The notes under the pieces: model-generated | What the model saw: the letters and a program-made list of their open reading frames with translations, nothing else | What the model was told of the DNA's origin: nothing | Databases searched by the model: none | Position numbers and translations under genes: made by a program | Assembly (NCBI GenBank): GCA_035549015.1 | Contig: DASZRW010000090.1 | Coordinates: 14,310-78,309 of the forward strand | Source of the DNA: JAFDZV01 sp035549015 | Lineage (GTDB): Bacteria; Bacteroidota; Ignavibacteria; OLB7 | DNA length: 64,000 nucleotides | Reading direction: 5' to 3' | Shown here: piece after piece, positions 42,293 to 51,140 of the stretch | Layout of the letters: each line of letters begins with the position of its first letter | Position numbering within the stretch: position 1 is the stretch's first letter

Positions 42293-45200
42293 ATGAAACC
42301 GCTGACACTTCAGATATCAGGACTGAACAGCTTCCGTCAGTCCACGACGATCCCATTCAACGAGCTCCTCAAGGATGGTCTGTTCGGCATTTTCGGTCCA
42401 ACCGGAAGCGGCAAGTCCACCATCCTCGATGCGATCACCCTCGCGCTCTATGGAAAGGTGCGTCGTGCTCCCGGGGGAACCGGTGGAATCATCAACATGG
42501 CGGAGCGGATCTGCCATGTTGGATTCAGCTTCAGCACCGGCATCGAGGCAAACCTGCGGCGCTACACCGTTGAACGCCGGCTGGCGAGGAACAGGGCCGG
42601 CGGTGTGGAGACACGATCGGTGCGTCTGCTCTGTGAGGAACGTGGCGAGATGATTCCGAAGGCCGAGAAGATCGGTGAAGTGCGGGAGATGATACAGGAT
42701 ATCGTCGGCATCAATCACGATGACTTCCAGCGTGCGGTGGTGTTGCCGCAGGGAGCGTTTGCGGAATTCCTCTCGCTCGAAACGCGCGCTCGCGGTGCCG
42801 TGCTGGAACGTCTGTTCGGTCTGCAGGATCTCGGCTTCCGGTTGAACACGCTTCTGAAGGAACGATCGGAGGCCTTCGAGCGGAAGCGGACGGAGGTTGA
42901 GGCCCGGCTGCTGGAACTGCGGGGATACGACGATGATGCGCTCGCCTCTGCAGAGGCAGGCGTTGCGGAAACGGCAACTGCAGTGGAGCAGGCGCGAGCG
43001 CGGCGCGACCGTGCCTCCGCGGATTTCGAACAGGCATCCGCACTCCTCGCGTTGATTGCGGAGCAGGCAATGCTGCACGACCGCTCCGGCACCCGCCGGC
43101 TGGAAGCGGAACGGCTTGCGGAGATGCAGGAACGCATTCACCTCGCCGAGCGAAGCGCGTTGGTGAACTCGCACATCACCATGTTTGTCGCAGCGCGTGC
43201 CCGCTACACGGAGGCGGAGGCGCGTTATGCCGAGACCCGTGATGTGAAGGATCGCGCGGAGAAGGAGTTGGACCGCCTGCTCCCGCTGTTTCGCAATGCG
43301 GAGGAGCGCTACACGGCCAGGCACGAGCCGCTGGGGGAACAACTGCTCCGGCTCGAGGCGCTGAACCAGGCAAAGGGGGCGTTGCAGTTGCAGCAGACGC
43401 GTCTGGAAACGCTGTCGGCAACTGCCGCTGCGAAGCATGCGGCGGTGAAGGAGGCCGAAGAGCGGAGGAGCAGGCATGCGAACGATGTGGCCGTACTGGA
43501 GGAAGAGCTCGCCGGGATCGAGCGTCGGTTGGTCGAAAACGCAGTGAGCGCCGATGCGCGCGCAGCGGCGGCAGAGTTGGAACTCGCGATCGAGCGTCAT
43601 CACACGGCGACACGAGAGCTTCGGAAGGTTGAAGGAGAGGTTGCCGCAACGGCCGCGGACATGGAGCGCGTTCGTGCCGGTATGACCGCCGCCGCCGAAC
43701 GTAAGAGCGCATGCGAAGGGGAATCGCTTGCGGCGCGTGCAGCGCTGCTGCATGCCAGAGAGGCGGCACATGCAGCACGAGGAGAGGTGGATGCCCTGCT
43801 CGAGCAGCATGGGGTTATCCGGAATGTACTGGCGGAGATACGCGTTCCCGAGCAGGAGATTGCAGCATACGAAGGGGAGGCTGCGGCGTTGGATGTGCGG
43901 CATGCAGCCGCCCGGCATGGCGTTGCCGCAGCGGCGAAGCAATTGGAGGCCGCTCGTGATGTATTCGCAGCCGCATCCCGTCTGCACGCCGAGGCGGCCG
44001 CCGCCCGTGAGCAGCTTCGGCGTACGTTCTCGCTCACGATGCTCGGTGCCGATCTGCACGAGGGTGAGGCCTGCCCGCTCTGCGGTTCGCGCGAACATCC
44101 GCATCCTCATCGACAGGATCCCGAAGCCGCCGTTCGCCTTCAGGCGTCCGACGCGGATGTTGTCCACGCACAGGAACGCCTCGCCGCCTGCGAGGCCGAT
44201 CTCCGCGGCTGCGAGCGCGCCGCGGATACCGCTCAGCGCGAAATGGAGGATGTTGCACGCGACCGCGAGCGTCTGCGCGCACGGCGCGAGGCAGCGGAGC
44301 TGGCAATCACCGCCGCGCTTGCGGCGCTCCGGCTTGAACCGAGGGTTGATGGAGTGGATGACCTGCGCGGCCGGCTGCAGACGATTCTGGAGAAAGGGAC
44401 GGCGGCCCGCGAGCAGCTGCAGAGAAGGGAGCGGGAGGTTGTCGTGGCAGAGGAGAATGTGCAGCATGCGGAGGCCGCGCGTACCGAAGCCGCGCAGGCC
44501 GCGGCCCGTCATGCAGCAGAGGAGAGTATGGTGGCCGCCAGGGGGAGTGCGCTGGAGCGCGAGCTCGCGGATCGGCGCCGTGGTCTCGACGAGGTGCATG
44601 CCGTGATTGCTCCGCATGCAGCGGGGCGCACGATGGACCGGATCGAAGCGGACCTCCGTCTGTTGCGCGACCGTGATCGTACGACTGCGGAGATCGAGCG
44701 TCGCCGTGATGACGCACGCATTCGCCTTCGCGAGCGGATGGAGGAGCGCGAAAGGATTGAAGCGGACCTGCGCCTGCTGAGGAATGCCGGCGATTCTGCC
44801 GGTGCCGAAGAACGCCTGCTGCGTGAGGAGGTTGAGCGGATGATGCTCGACCTGAAGAATCGATGGGAGGAGGTTGTTCCTCCGCTCGAGCGGGAGTCCG
44901 GGATCGCGGTGGACGATGCGATTGCCGTGAGGCAGCAGGAGCGTGAAAGCCTGAGGAGCGAGCATGAGGCGGCGCGGCGGAAGTACGAGGAGTCGCGAAG
45001 CAGTCTTGCAGCGGCGCGCCATCGCCTGGAGGATTGCTGGAACGATCTCTGCCGGGAGGAGAAGGCGCGCGACGAGGCCGATCGTGACTGCGCGGCCGCG
45101 CTTGCCGCGGCGGGGTTCTCCGATCCCGGTGACGCCGAACAGCACGCTCTCGAGGCCGGTGCGTTGCGGGCGTTGCGCAGGGAGGCTTCCGAGCTCGATG

Positions 45201-45937
45201 CGGCGTTGGAATCGGAGCGCCGGCGAATGGAATCTCTTGAGGCGGAGATCGGCGGGCGTTCTGCGGAGAGCGCGGCCTTGGAGCATTACCGGAACGAGTT
45301 GTCCGAGGCCTCGCGCTTCTTCGATGAAGCCCAGCAGCGATACGGTGCCGCTCAGGAAACGCTTCGCGTCTGCCGCGAGAAGAATGTGGAATGGAAAGCC
45401 GTGCGGGGCGAGGATATTCTGAGCCTCGAAGGTAAGGTTACGGCCGACCAACTCGTCAAGTACCTGCGTGGGAATGGGTTCATCGAATATCTGGCGAACG
45501 AACGTCTCGCGGAGGTATGCCGTCGTGCATCGCTGCAGCTTTCCATTCTGACCGGCGGTCGCTTCGAGGTGCTTGCACGGCCGAAGGAGGGCTTCATCAT
45601 CCGCGATCATGCCAACGATGGCGGGGAGCGGGCGCCCGCGTCGCTTTCCGGCGGCGAGACCTTTCTCGTATCGCTCTCCCTGGCGCTGGCGCTCTCCGAT
45701 ACAGTGCAGACCGGGCATGCACCGCTGGAGTTCTTCTTCCTCGATGAAGGGTTCGGAACGCTGGACAACGATCTGCTGGAGACGGTGATGAACTCTCTCG
45801 AGCGGATTCGCTCGGAGCATCGTGCCATCGGAGTGATCTCGCATGTTTCCCAGTTGCGCGAACGAATCGCGCGGCGCCTCATCGTCTCACCCGCAAGCGA
45901 CACCGTCGGCACGCGTGTGCGGTTCGAGCTTGCATAA
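42293..45937 (+). CDS. sbcC: exonuclease subunit SbcC (Rad50-like ATPase)
   Basis: This is a 1214-residue SMC-like ATPase. The ATG at 42293 begins MKPLTLQISGLNSF, the family N-terminus; the ten upstream codons are not needed. Walker A is GPTGSGKS (35-42), and a Q-loop region VVLPQGAFAEFL follows. Two long coiled coils flank the zinc hook CPLC at 594-597, near the middle as expected. The signature LSGGET and Walker B FFFLDEGFGTLD lie near the C-terminus. With SbcD it resects and opens hairpin DNA. The coiled coil is rich in Ala, Arg and Glu. Complete. Confidence 0.94.
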   Translation: MKPLTLQISGLNSFRQSTTIPFNELLKDGLFGIFGPTGSGKSTILDAITLALYGKVRRAPGGTGGIINMAERICHVGFSFSTGIEANLRRYTVERRLARNRAGGVETRSVRLLCEERGEMIPKAEKIGEVREMIQDIVGINHDDFQRAVVLPQGAFAEFLSLETRARGAVLERLFGLQDLGFRLNTLLKERSEAFERKRTEVEARLLELRGYDDDALASAEAGVAETATAVEQARARRDRASADFEQASALLALIAEQAMLHDRSGTRRLEAERLAEMQERIHLAERSALVNSHITMFVAARARYTEAEARYAETRDVKDRAEKELDRLLPLFRNAEERYTARHEPLGEQLLRLEALNQAKGALQLQQTRLETLSATAAAKHAAVKEAEERRSRHANDVAVLEEELAGIERRLVENAVSADARAAAAELELAIERHHTATRELRKVEGEVAATAADMERVRAGMTAAAERKSACEGESLAARAALLHAREAAHAARGEVDALLEQHGVIRNVLAEIRVPEQEIAAYEGEAAALDVRHAAARHGVAAAAKQLEAARDVFAAASRLHAEAAAAREQLRRTFSLTMLGADLHEGEACPLCGSREHPHPHRQDPEAAVRLQASDADVVHAQERLAACEADLRGCERAADTAQREMEDVARDRERLRARREAAELAITAALAALRLEPRVDGVDDLRGRLQTILEKGTAAREQLQRREREVVVAEENVQHAEAARTEAAQAAARHAAEESMVAARGSALERELADRRRGLDEVHAVIAPHAAGRTMDRIEADLRLLRDRDRTTAEIERRRDDARIRLRERMEERERIEADLRLLRNAGDSAGAEERLLREEVERMMLDLKNRWEEVVPPLERESGIAVDDAIAVRQQERESLRSEHEAARRKYEESRSSLAAARHRLEDCWNDLCREEKARDEADRDCAAALAAAGFSDPGDAEQHALEAGALRALRREASELDAALESERRRMESLEAEIGGRSAESAALEHYRNELSEASRFFDEAQQRYGAAQETLRVCREKNVEWKAVRGEDILSLEGKVTADQLVKYLRGNGFIEYLANERLAEVCRRASLQLSILTGGRFEVLARPKEGFIIRDHANDGGERAPASLSGGETFLVSLSLALALSDTVQTGHAPLEFFFLDEGFGTLDNDLLETVMNSLERIRSEHRAIGVISHVSQLRERIARRLIVSPASDTVGTRVRFELA

Positions 45938-45953
45938 CCACGGTTCACCCTCC

Positions 45954-46703
45954 ATGCAGAATCCGATGGCCGTTGTCACGATCGATTTCTGGAATACCCT
46001 CTTCGACTCCAGCGGCGGCGTTGTCCGCAACGACGCGCGGCGGGCGGTGCTGATGGCAGCGGCGGCAGATGCCGGGTACAACGCATCCTTCGAGCAGCTC
46101 GAGGAGGCGTACCGCTCCATCTGGGCATACTTCGATGTGCAGTGGCTGGAGCACCATCGTACGCCAACCTCGCCGGAACTGGTGCGAGAGATATGCCAGC
46201 GGGCCAACATCCAACTCCGCGAGGAAGTGCTGGATGCCGTTGCCCGGGAGTTCTCGCGCGGCGTACTGCAACACCCGCCGGTGCTGTTGCCGGGTGCCGC
46301 GGAGGCACTGGCCCAGCTTGCATCGCGAGCCAGGCTTGCACTTATCTCCGACACCGCGTTCTCGCCCGGTTCGGTACTGCGCGAGTTGATGGAGCTCAAC
46401 AACGTTGCGCAGTATTTCGATGCATTCATCTTCAGCGACGAGACCGGCGTTGCGAAGCCGCACCCGGATGCATTCCGTCTCGCTCTCGAAGCCCTTGGGG
46501 GCACGGCTGCGAGCGCGGTTCATATCGGCGATCTGGAGCGTACGGACATTGCGGGGGCAAAGGGCGCCGGCATGAAGGCGATCCTCTATCGTGGAGTTGA
46601 ATCGCCACACAAGTACGCCGAGGATGCAACAACCGCCGATGCGGTGATGCATCACTGGAACGAGGTCCTGGACATGCTTGCTATGCTTGGTCTGCTTTCG
46701 TAG
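45954..46703 (+). CDS. HAD-superfamily hydrolase (HAD-IA type)
   Basis: This is a 249-residue HAD hydrolase. The ATG at 45954 lies 16 bases after the sbcC stop; the frame upstream is the tail of another frame. Motif I is DFWNT (11-15): the nucleophile Asp11 is present, but the usual second Asp is Trp13, as in some haloacid-dehalogenase-like relatives that lack acid/base Asp. Motif II is LISDTAF, motif III the Lys in GVAKPHPDAF, and motif IV HIGDLERTDIAGAKGAG. A helical cap lies between. Probably a small-molecule phosphatase or dehalogenase; substrate unknown. Likely co-transcribed with sbcDC. Confidence 0.8.
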   Translation: MQNPMAVVTIDFWNTLFDSSGGVVRNDARRAVLMAAAADAGYNASFEQLEEAYRSIWAYFDVQWLEHHRTPTSPELVREICQRANIQLREEVLDAVAREFSRGVLQHPPVLLPGAAEALAQLASRARLALISDTAFSPGSVLRELMELNNVAQYFDAFIFSDETGVAKPHPDAFRLALEALGGTAASAVHIGDLERTDIAGAKGAGMKAILYRGVESPHKYAEDATTADAVMHHWNEVLDMLAMLGLLS

Positions 46704-46826
46704 GTTTCCCCATTCACAGACCCTCATCGACCCTCCTCCGCGAGCGGGACGTTCCCGCACAGAACGATCGCATGCTCTGTCCACTGCATGCAATCGGCAC
46801 GCGTCTATTCCTCGTAGATCAATCTG

Positions 46827-47387
46827 ATGGCAGAAAACAGCAGATCAACCGATCGAACGATCGACGAATCGGCCTTGGTTGCGTTGTTGCGCGCACGTGA
46901 CCGGAGCGCTGTCGCGATATTGTACGATCGCTATGCGCCGGCGTTGTACGGCGTGCTGGAGCGGCTGCTCCGCTCGCACGACCTGGCAGAGGACGCTCTT
47001 CAGGAGACGTTGGTAAAGGTTTGGGGGAGTTTTGAATCATACGATCCTGCAAAGGGACGGCTCTTTACATGGCTCGTTCGCGTTGCCAGGAACATTGCCC
47101 TGGACATCTTCAAGTCCAGGGGTTATCGTAACATGTTGAAAAACCAAGAACTGGAGAGCCTCGTAGATGTTGTTGACCGTCAGTCGTCAGCAGGAGATGG
47201 CTCGGATCGTATTGGTCTGCGCGAGATCGTTCTCGCGCTCAAGCCGGAGCAGCAGGAGGTGATCGACCTGATCTACTTCCGTGGCTATACTCAGGATGAG
47301 GCATCGAAGGAGTTGGGTATCCCGCTGGGTACGGTGAAGACCAGGGTACGCTCGGCATTACTCACGATCAGAAAAATCTTCTCCTAA
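46827..47387 (+). CDS. ECF RNA polymerase sigma factor, SigK-like
   Basis: This is a 186-residue ECF sigma factor. The sigma2 region is at about residues 27-95 (AILYDRYAPALYGVLERLL, LAEDALQETLVKVW) and the sigma4 region at about 130-186 (LKPEQQEVIDLIYFRGYTQDEASKELGIPLGTVKTRVRSALLTIR). The downstream gene overlaps by one base (TAATG) and encodes an RskA-like anti-sigma, so this is a sigma/anti-sigma pair. Target promoters unknown. Confidence 0.9.
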   Translation: MAENSRSTDRTIDESALVALLRARDRSAVAILYDRYAPALYGVLERLLRSHDLAEDALQETLVKVWGSFESYDPAKGRLFTWLVRVARNIALDIFKSRGYRNMLKNQELESLVDVVDRQSSAGDGSDRIGLREIVLALKPEQQEVIDLIYFRGYTQDEASKELGIPLGTVKTRVRSALLTIRKIFS

Positions 47388-48256
47388 TGGATATCAACGA
47401 GTACATATCCTCCGGCATTCTGGAGCTCTATGTGGCCGGAGCGCTCTCCCCCCAGGAGGAGCAGGACGTTGAGCGACTGGCCGTGGCGCACGAGGAGGTC
47501 CGCACCGAAATTGCCGCCATCGAAGAAGCCTTCGAGATGCTGGCCCGCAGCGAAGCCCGTGAGCCGGGCCCGCAGGTGCGCACGGTGATCCTGGAACGGA
47601 TTGCCTCCATGGGATCCGCAGATGCAGGCGAGGAGCCGCAGGCAATCCCGGCCTTTCCTCCGGCGCCCGCTTCACCGGATCGATCCGGTGAAAGCGGAGG
47701 GGCAACGATTGTCGGAATTCCGTCACGCGTTCGCTACATGCTGGCGGCATCGATCGCGGTGGCGATCGTGAGCAGCGGCATAGCTGCATACTTCGGCTAT
47801 CGGTGGAACAGAGCGGAGAACGATCTCGCGGTTCTCACGCTCGAAAACGCCCATATGGCGCAGCAGGAAGGAGGGCTCAAGGCACGATTGAACCAGGAGC
47901 AGGGATATGTGGCCGCATTGAAGGAGCCCGGTGCCGTGGTGGTGGAGATGAAGGGGCTGCCGATTGCGCCGGGAACGATTGCCACCGTTGTCTGGAACGC
48001 CTCCAGCCGGCAGCTTCGTCTGGATCGCGGAACGCTTCCTGCCGCTCCCGCCGGCAAACAGTACCAGTTATGGGCGCTGGCGGACGGCAGGCCGATCGAT
48101 GCCGGCCTCGTGGTGGAGGGAGATGCCGGGCTGCAGCCGATGAAGCGGATCGAACGCGCGCAGGCATTCGCCATCACGCTGGAGCCGGCCGGTGGAAGCC
48201 CATCCCCCACGCTCGATGCCATGTACGTTATGGGAAAGGTTGGAACGAACGTCTGA
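47387..48256 (+). CDS. RskA-family anti-sigma factor
   Basis: This is a 289-residue single-pass membrane protein. The cytoplasmic part (1-110) begins INEYISSGILELYVAGALSPQEEQDVERLA, the RskA N-terminal type without a zinc site. A transmembrane helix is at about 115-137. The periplasmic part is the RskA domain (GTIATVVWNASSRQLRLDRGTLPAAPAGKQYQLWALADGRPIDAG and AFAITLEPAGGSPSPT). In mycobacteria RskA holds SigK and is released by proteolysis; a similar control of the adjacent sigma factor is likely. Confidence 0.9.
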   Translation: MDINEYISSGILELYVAGALSPQEEQDVERLAVAHEEVRTEIAAIEEAFEMLARSEAREPGPQVRTVILERIASMGSADAGEEPQAIPAFPPAPASPDRSGESGGATIVGIPSRVRYMLAASIAVAIVSSGIAAYFGYRWNRAENDLAVLTLENAHMAQQEGGLKARLNQEQGYVAALKEPGAVVVEMKGLPIAPGTIATVVWNASSRQLRLDRGTLPAAPAGKQYQLWALADGRPIDAGLVVEGDAGLQPMKRIERAQAFAITLEPAGGSPSPTLDAMYVMGKVGTNV

Positions 48257-48379
48257 GGGTGCCCAGGAGAGGGGGCCGGCGGAGCACCTGGTTGCAGCAT
48301 GCGGGCGGGCCGGGCCAGACGGTGCGGCGCTACCTGCAGAACGTGAGCTGGACGATTGCCGTGGCAGCCATATATGAGT

Positions 48380-48411
48380 AGAGGTGGACCGGATAACTCC
48401 GATCCACCTCT
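48380..48411. terminator. bidirectional terminator between rskA-like and T9SS cargo genes
   Basis: AGAGGTGGA (48380-48388) pairs with TCCACCTCT (48403-48411). Inside, CGGA (48390-48393) pairs with TCCG (48398-48401) around TAAC. It lies between convergent genes. No long T run. Confidence 0.6.
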
Positions 48412-48460
48412 GCCGTTGCGAGGATACCTGTTACTCACATCATCTGGTTCATCGCTAGGC

Positions 48461-50038
48461 TTACTTCGCAAGAGTCATGGTTTTTGTTTCAGAGAAACGG
48501 CCGGCGACCATGCGATAGAGGTACATGCCGTTCGGCAGGTCGCGTGCGTCGAAGACCACGGTGTGCGATCCTGCCGGCAGCGTCTCATCCACGAGCGTCC
48601 GGACATTCTTTCCCGCAGCATCGAACACGTTCACGGTTGCATGCTGTTCCGTCGGGAGCGTGAAGCTGATGGTTGTTGAGCCGGAGAACGGATTCGGAAC
48701 GTTGGATCCAAGCTCGTAACCTGCCGTTGCGTCCGGTGAGGAAGGAGAGTTCGAGCCGAGCTTCATCATCTCCGGCTGCTCCGCTGCGTCATGCCGCGGC
48801 GCGGTGCGCGAGCGCGTCACGATCACGACGTTCGTCTTGCGTCCGCCGGGCAGAGAATCGATCAGCGTGCGGATCACCATCTGCGCCTTTCCATCGTCAT
48901 GCAGGGGAATCGAATCGCGACCGACAATCAGGTGATTGTTGAGCATCACGATACCCGTGCCGTTCAGGGCCGCATCCGTGACATCATCCGAGATGACGTG
49001 AGAGCTGGAATCACTGCTTACGATGCGTACCATCACGATCTCGCGATCGGCATTGCCGGCCGTATCAGCCATTCCCTTGTTCGCGACTCTCTTGCGCACC
49101 ACGCAGTTGCTGCCGTGGCTTCCCAGCTGCAAGGCAACATGCTCGGAGTCCGTGCTCACCAGCACGTGGCACTCACCCTTCCCGTTCGGCTGCGCGGAAG
49201 TGCCGACCATGTTGATAACGACATTCCGTCCGGAGCGGCGCATGGCGGGATTCATCTTCTCCACATAGACATTCATCTCTCTGCCGTCGTTGAGGGACAG
49301 CAACGAATCGATCTGCTCGATGGAGGCGCCGGCGGAGTCGATCGAACGGCGCGCTTCCTCCAGCATCTTGGAGAGCCCGAGCGAGTCGCTCGTCATCATG
49401 ATCCGGACCTTCGCAAGCTCTCCCTTCTTCCGCCGCACTTCCTTCATCGTCCGCTCCACCTCGGCGCGCACGTCACCGGCGTCGCTCTGGCGCAGATCCT
49501 CCGCAAGCTTCTTCAACTGCTGGCTTACCTCACCATTCTGCGGCATGCGCGAGATGATCGAATCCAGATGAATGCCATTGACGCGGCCCATGGATCGGAC
49601 AACGATGCGGCGCGTGCCGTTTGCGAGATTGGTGTCGATGATCCGCATCCGGAAGTTCTTGGAGCTGAGCGCCTCCTTCGGGGTGTCGTGATCCACTTCC
49701 ACATCGACGCGCACATCCTCTTCGGGAGCATCGTCATCCAGATCGATCGCCTCAGTATCGGTACCCTCATCGATCATATCCTCGCGGATGGTTTCCGGCA
49801 TCGGCGGGACGGGCGGAACAGGCGGCACCGGTGCCACGGGAGAATCGGGTGGAGTCGACGGGATGGCCTGAACCGGAGGTACAGGGGGGACCGGCGGTAC
49901 TGCGACGGCGGTGCCGGAGGGAGGAGCGGGCGGAGCCGGCGCGTCAGGCGGCTGGGATGCCGGCTTCTCCGGCTGAGCCGATGCGGGGATCCCAACCAGA
50001 AGGGCTATCGCCGCAAGCATGAAGGATGTACGTTTCAT
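48461..50038 (-). CDS. exported Pro-rich protein with T9SS type A sorting domain
   Basis: This is a 525-residue exported protein. The start at 50038 has GGGAGG 9 bases upstream and a signal peptide (MKRTSFMLAAIALLVGIPASAQ). Residues about 23-85 are Pro-rich with repeated PPVPPVPP. An acidic stretch follows. The central part (about 110-400) has helices and beta segments not matched to a known family (for example GELAKVRIMMTSDSLGLSKMLEEARRSID). The C-terminus is a textbook sorting domain (NVPNPFSGSTTISFTL, DLPNGMYLYRMVAG). It is divergent from an ECF sigma gene and flanked by a second sigma/anti-sigma pair, hinting at envelope-stress control. Function unknown. Confidence 0.8.
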   Translation of the reverse strand: MKRTSFMLAAIALLVGIPASAQPEKPASQPPDAPAPPAPPSGTAVAVPPVPPVPPVQAIPSTPPDSPVAPVPPVPPVPPMPETIREDMIDEGTDTEAIDLDDDAPEEDVRVDVEVDHDTPKEALSSKNFRMRIIDTNLANGTRRIVVRSMGRVNGIHLDSIISRMPQNGEVSQQLKKLAEDLRQSDAGDVRAEVERTMKEVRRKKGELAKVRIMMTSDSLGLSKMLEEARRSIDSAGASIEQIDSLLSLNDGREMNVYVEKMNPAMRRSGRNVVINMVGTSAQPNGKGECHVLVSTDSEHVALQLGSHGSNCVVRKRVANKGMADTAGNADREIVMVRIVSSDSSSHVISDDVTDAALNGTGIVMLNNHLIVGRDSIPLHDDGKAQMVIRTLIDSLPGGRKTNVVIVTRSRTAPRHDAAEQPEMMKLGSNSPSSPDATAGYELGSNVPNPFSGSTTISFTLPTEQHATVNVFDAAGKNVRTLVDETLPAGSHTVVFDARDLPNGMYLYRMVAGRFSETKTMTLAK

Positions 50039-50340
50039 GACCATGTGCCTCCCGAGTATCCTTTGACAATGATAACGTTCTTCGTGTTGCTGGTAGGGAC
50101 GGTGCAGGCTCGCCGTTGTTCCCGGGCAGGCCGTGAACGCGGCCGGAAGTGCTGGAACCATGGTGCCGATGGCTTCCCGCCGGCAATGATTGAACGCGCC
50201 GTGTACCGAAAAACCGGGTACTTCGCAATCCGGGTACGTATGCGGATAATACGCCGGAATATTTCCGGACAGCAAGTATGGAACATCGGAGAAGCGCCTG
50301 CGTCGTAAGCTGCAGTCACGAGATGTCAGCGTAGCTATTC
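50039..50340. other. divergent intergenic region, T9SS cargo and ECF sigma genes
   Basis: This 302-base gap presumably holds back-to-back promoters for the minus-strand cargo gene and the plus-strand sigma gene. I could not identify a clear -33/-7 pair in either direction; ECF-dependent promoters would look different. Confidence 0.4.
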
Positions 50341-51045
50341 ATGGATCTAGTCACCCGAAGCACGGTCGCCTTGGAGTTTGTAGACAGGGGAGAAGCATCT
50401 CCTCCAATTCCCCCCGGCATTCCGGCGATCGTTTCGGCCGCCGAGCGGAGGCGCTTTGCCACGCTCCCAGATGCCGATCTGGTTCTGGCATCCATCAACG
50501 GAAGCACTCCGGCCTTCGATGAGCTGGTGGAGCGCTATCGAATGAAGGTGCTCCGCCTCGTGACCTCCATGCTGGGTGCGAATGTGGACTGCGAGGATGT
50601 GGCGCAGGATATCTTCGTCAAGGTGTACCTCTCGCTCGGCAAGTTCCGTGGTGACTCATCGTTCTCCACCTATCTTTACACCGTTACCACCAATCGATGC
50701 CGCGACGAACTGCGGCGTGCAAAGCTTCGGAAGTTCTTCTCGTTCGACGAATGGTTTGCCGGCGGTGGTGAATCGGAACACACTCAGGAGAACGGCCAGC
50801 GCCTGGATGGTGAGGAGCAGCGCGACGCGATGCGGCGTGCGATGAAGCGGCTTCCGGTGCAGACGCAGATGCTGCTCCACCTCCGCGAAGTGGAGGAGTT
50901 GAGCTATAAGGAACTGGCCGATGTCTTCGACGTGGAGATTGGAACGATCAAGTCGCGCCTGGCGCGCGCGCGCGACCGGCTGCGCGAGGAAATCACTCCC
51001 TATCTCCGTGAGGGAGTTCTTCCCGGCAGGGAAAGGAAACACTGA
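50341..51045 (+). CDS. ECF RNA polymerase sigma factor, RpoE-like
   Basis: This is a 234-residue ECF sigma factor with an N-terminal extension of about 45 residues. The sigma2 region is at about 56-125 (AFDELVERYRMKVLRLVTSML, CEDVAQDIFVKVYLSLGKFRGDSSFSTYLYTVTTN). The sigma4 region is at about 165-215 (LPVQTQMLLHLREVEELSYKELADVFDVEIGTIKSRLARAR). It is divergent from the T9SS cargo gene and followed after 95 bases by a membrane protein that looks like its anti-sigma factor. Confidence 0.9.
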   Translation: MDLVTRSTVALEFVDRGEASPPIPPGIPAIVSAAERRRFATLPDADLVLASINGSTPAFDELVERYRMKVLRLVTSMLGANVDCEDVAQDIFVKVYLSLGKFRGDSSFSTYLYTVTTNRCRDELRRAKLRKFFSFDEWFAGGGESEHTQENGQRLDGEEQRDAMRRAMKRLPVQTQMLLHLREVEELSYKELADVFDVEIGTIKSRLARARDRLREEITPYLREGVLPGRERKH

Positions 51046-51140
51046 ACACTTTTCGAGACGCTCCCCGGCAACAGCACCCCTGAAACATGTAAAACAGAAC
51101 GGCAAAGGATTCCTGGTACCGAAGGTACGTTAGCGGCATC

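Noticed and set aside
49780..49930. Repetitive G+C-rich units resembling a short tandem array
   Set aside because: They encode the PPVPPVPP linker of the T9SS cargo; no spacers, so not a CRISPR array.
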